From Flammeovirgaceae bacterium (GTDB lineage Bacteria > Bacteroidota > Bacteroidia > Cytophagales > Cyclobacteriaceae): a stretch of 64,000 nucleotides of DNA. Positions 63,937 to 64,000 of this stretch are shown here, in pieces. Within the stretch, counting starts at the first letter, position 1. Each line of letters begins with the position of its first letter. Below the pieces are notes generated by a model. That model made no database searches and was not told where the DNA came from. It worked only from the letters and a program-made list of their open reading frames with translations. The position numbers and the translations under genes are program-made. The DNA is taken from assembly GCA_027487845.1 (NCBI GenBank), contig JAIYCV010000027.1:43753-107752 (forward strand), read 5' to 3'.

Positions 63937-64000
63937 ACTCCAGAATAATAGTGTCAGTATCAATGTTGCCAGGTTTACGGTGATGCTCAAGGTATTCTTG
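63935..64000 (-). CDS. 3' end of a leftward gene cut by the window edge
   Basis: On the reverse strand a frame open to the window end closes with TAA at 63935-63937 and encodes 21 residues containing YLEHHRKPGNIDTDT. The short length prevents any family call. The composition looks protein-like, and the hairpins beyond the stop fit a gene end. Confidence 0.35.
   Translation of the reverse strand, partial: QEYLEHHRKPGNIDTDTIILE

Overview
The window looks like chromosome of a Bacteroidota bacterium, most likely order Cytophagales. Supporting signs are a 14-gene nuo operon with a very short NuoG, a NagB deaminase fused to a PIG-L deacetylase domain, OmpA proteins with thrombospondin type 3 repeats, PVC-type cytochrome c dehydrogenases, and intergenic palindromic repeats of a kind familiar from this phylum. 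I see no rRNA, tRNA or CRISPR array. Assignments rest on reading the sequence and motif recognition; no database search was run.

Layout. 1-7170: mixed housekeeping genes (a gene tail at the left edge, nagB-PIG-L fusion, exonuclease III, a CHASE3-GAF sensor, a HAD phosphatase and a ceramidase-like lipase). 7307-20203: the complete respiratory complex I operon nuoABCDEFGHIJKLMN. 20307-24335: a CBS-domain protein, then a three-gene signalling module made of a cyclic-nucleotide-domain histidine kinase, a response regulator fused to a thioredoxin-reductase-like flavoprotein, and a UBP-type zinc finger. 24783-38371: a leftward cluster of nine genes for oxidative catabolism of a sugar or cyclitol (Gfo/Idh/MocA dehydrogenase, two TIM-barrel isomerases, cupin, DUF4432, DUF1080 3-keto-glycoside hydrolase, two large periplasmic cytochrome c proteins, ThuA). 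A divergent rightward pair lies at 38959-41358 (Tat-exported Gfo/Idh oxidoreductase and Rieske oxygenase). 41373-43271: an MFS sugar transporter and a second, stand-alone nagB.

43531-50711 is a leftward envelope block: an AsmA-like DUF748 protein, an Omp85-like barrel, a DUF4142 lipoprotein, a 51-residue membrane peptide and an Mla-type lipid transporter (MlaE, MlaF, MlaD). 51021-55832 carries an OmpA-TSP3 protein and a set of stress-type proteins (PRC barrel, small barrel, BON repeats, a cysteine-rich copper-storage protein and TrhA/hemolysin III). 55833-56641 is gene-free and full of dispersed repeats.

56642-64000 is the accessory region. It holds a helical hypothetical protein, an HTH regulator whose promoter carries four palindromic operators at an exact 40-bp period, and a type I restriction locus. 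That locus has hsdR with a palindromic repeat inside its coding sequence, two GxxExxY nuclease-like genes each bracketed by a repeat pair, hsdS with a 17-A homopolymer, and an apparent hsdM start cut off after about 16 codons by a REP-flanked RAYT transposase. This is the most unusual part of the window: several independent small mobile or palindromic elements have accumulated in one defence locus and have probably broken or made switchable its function.
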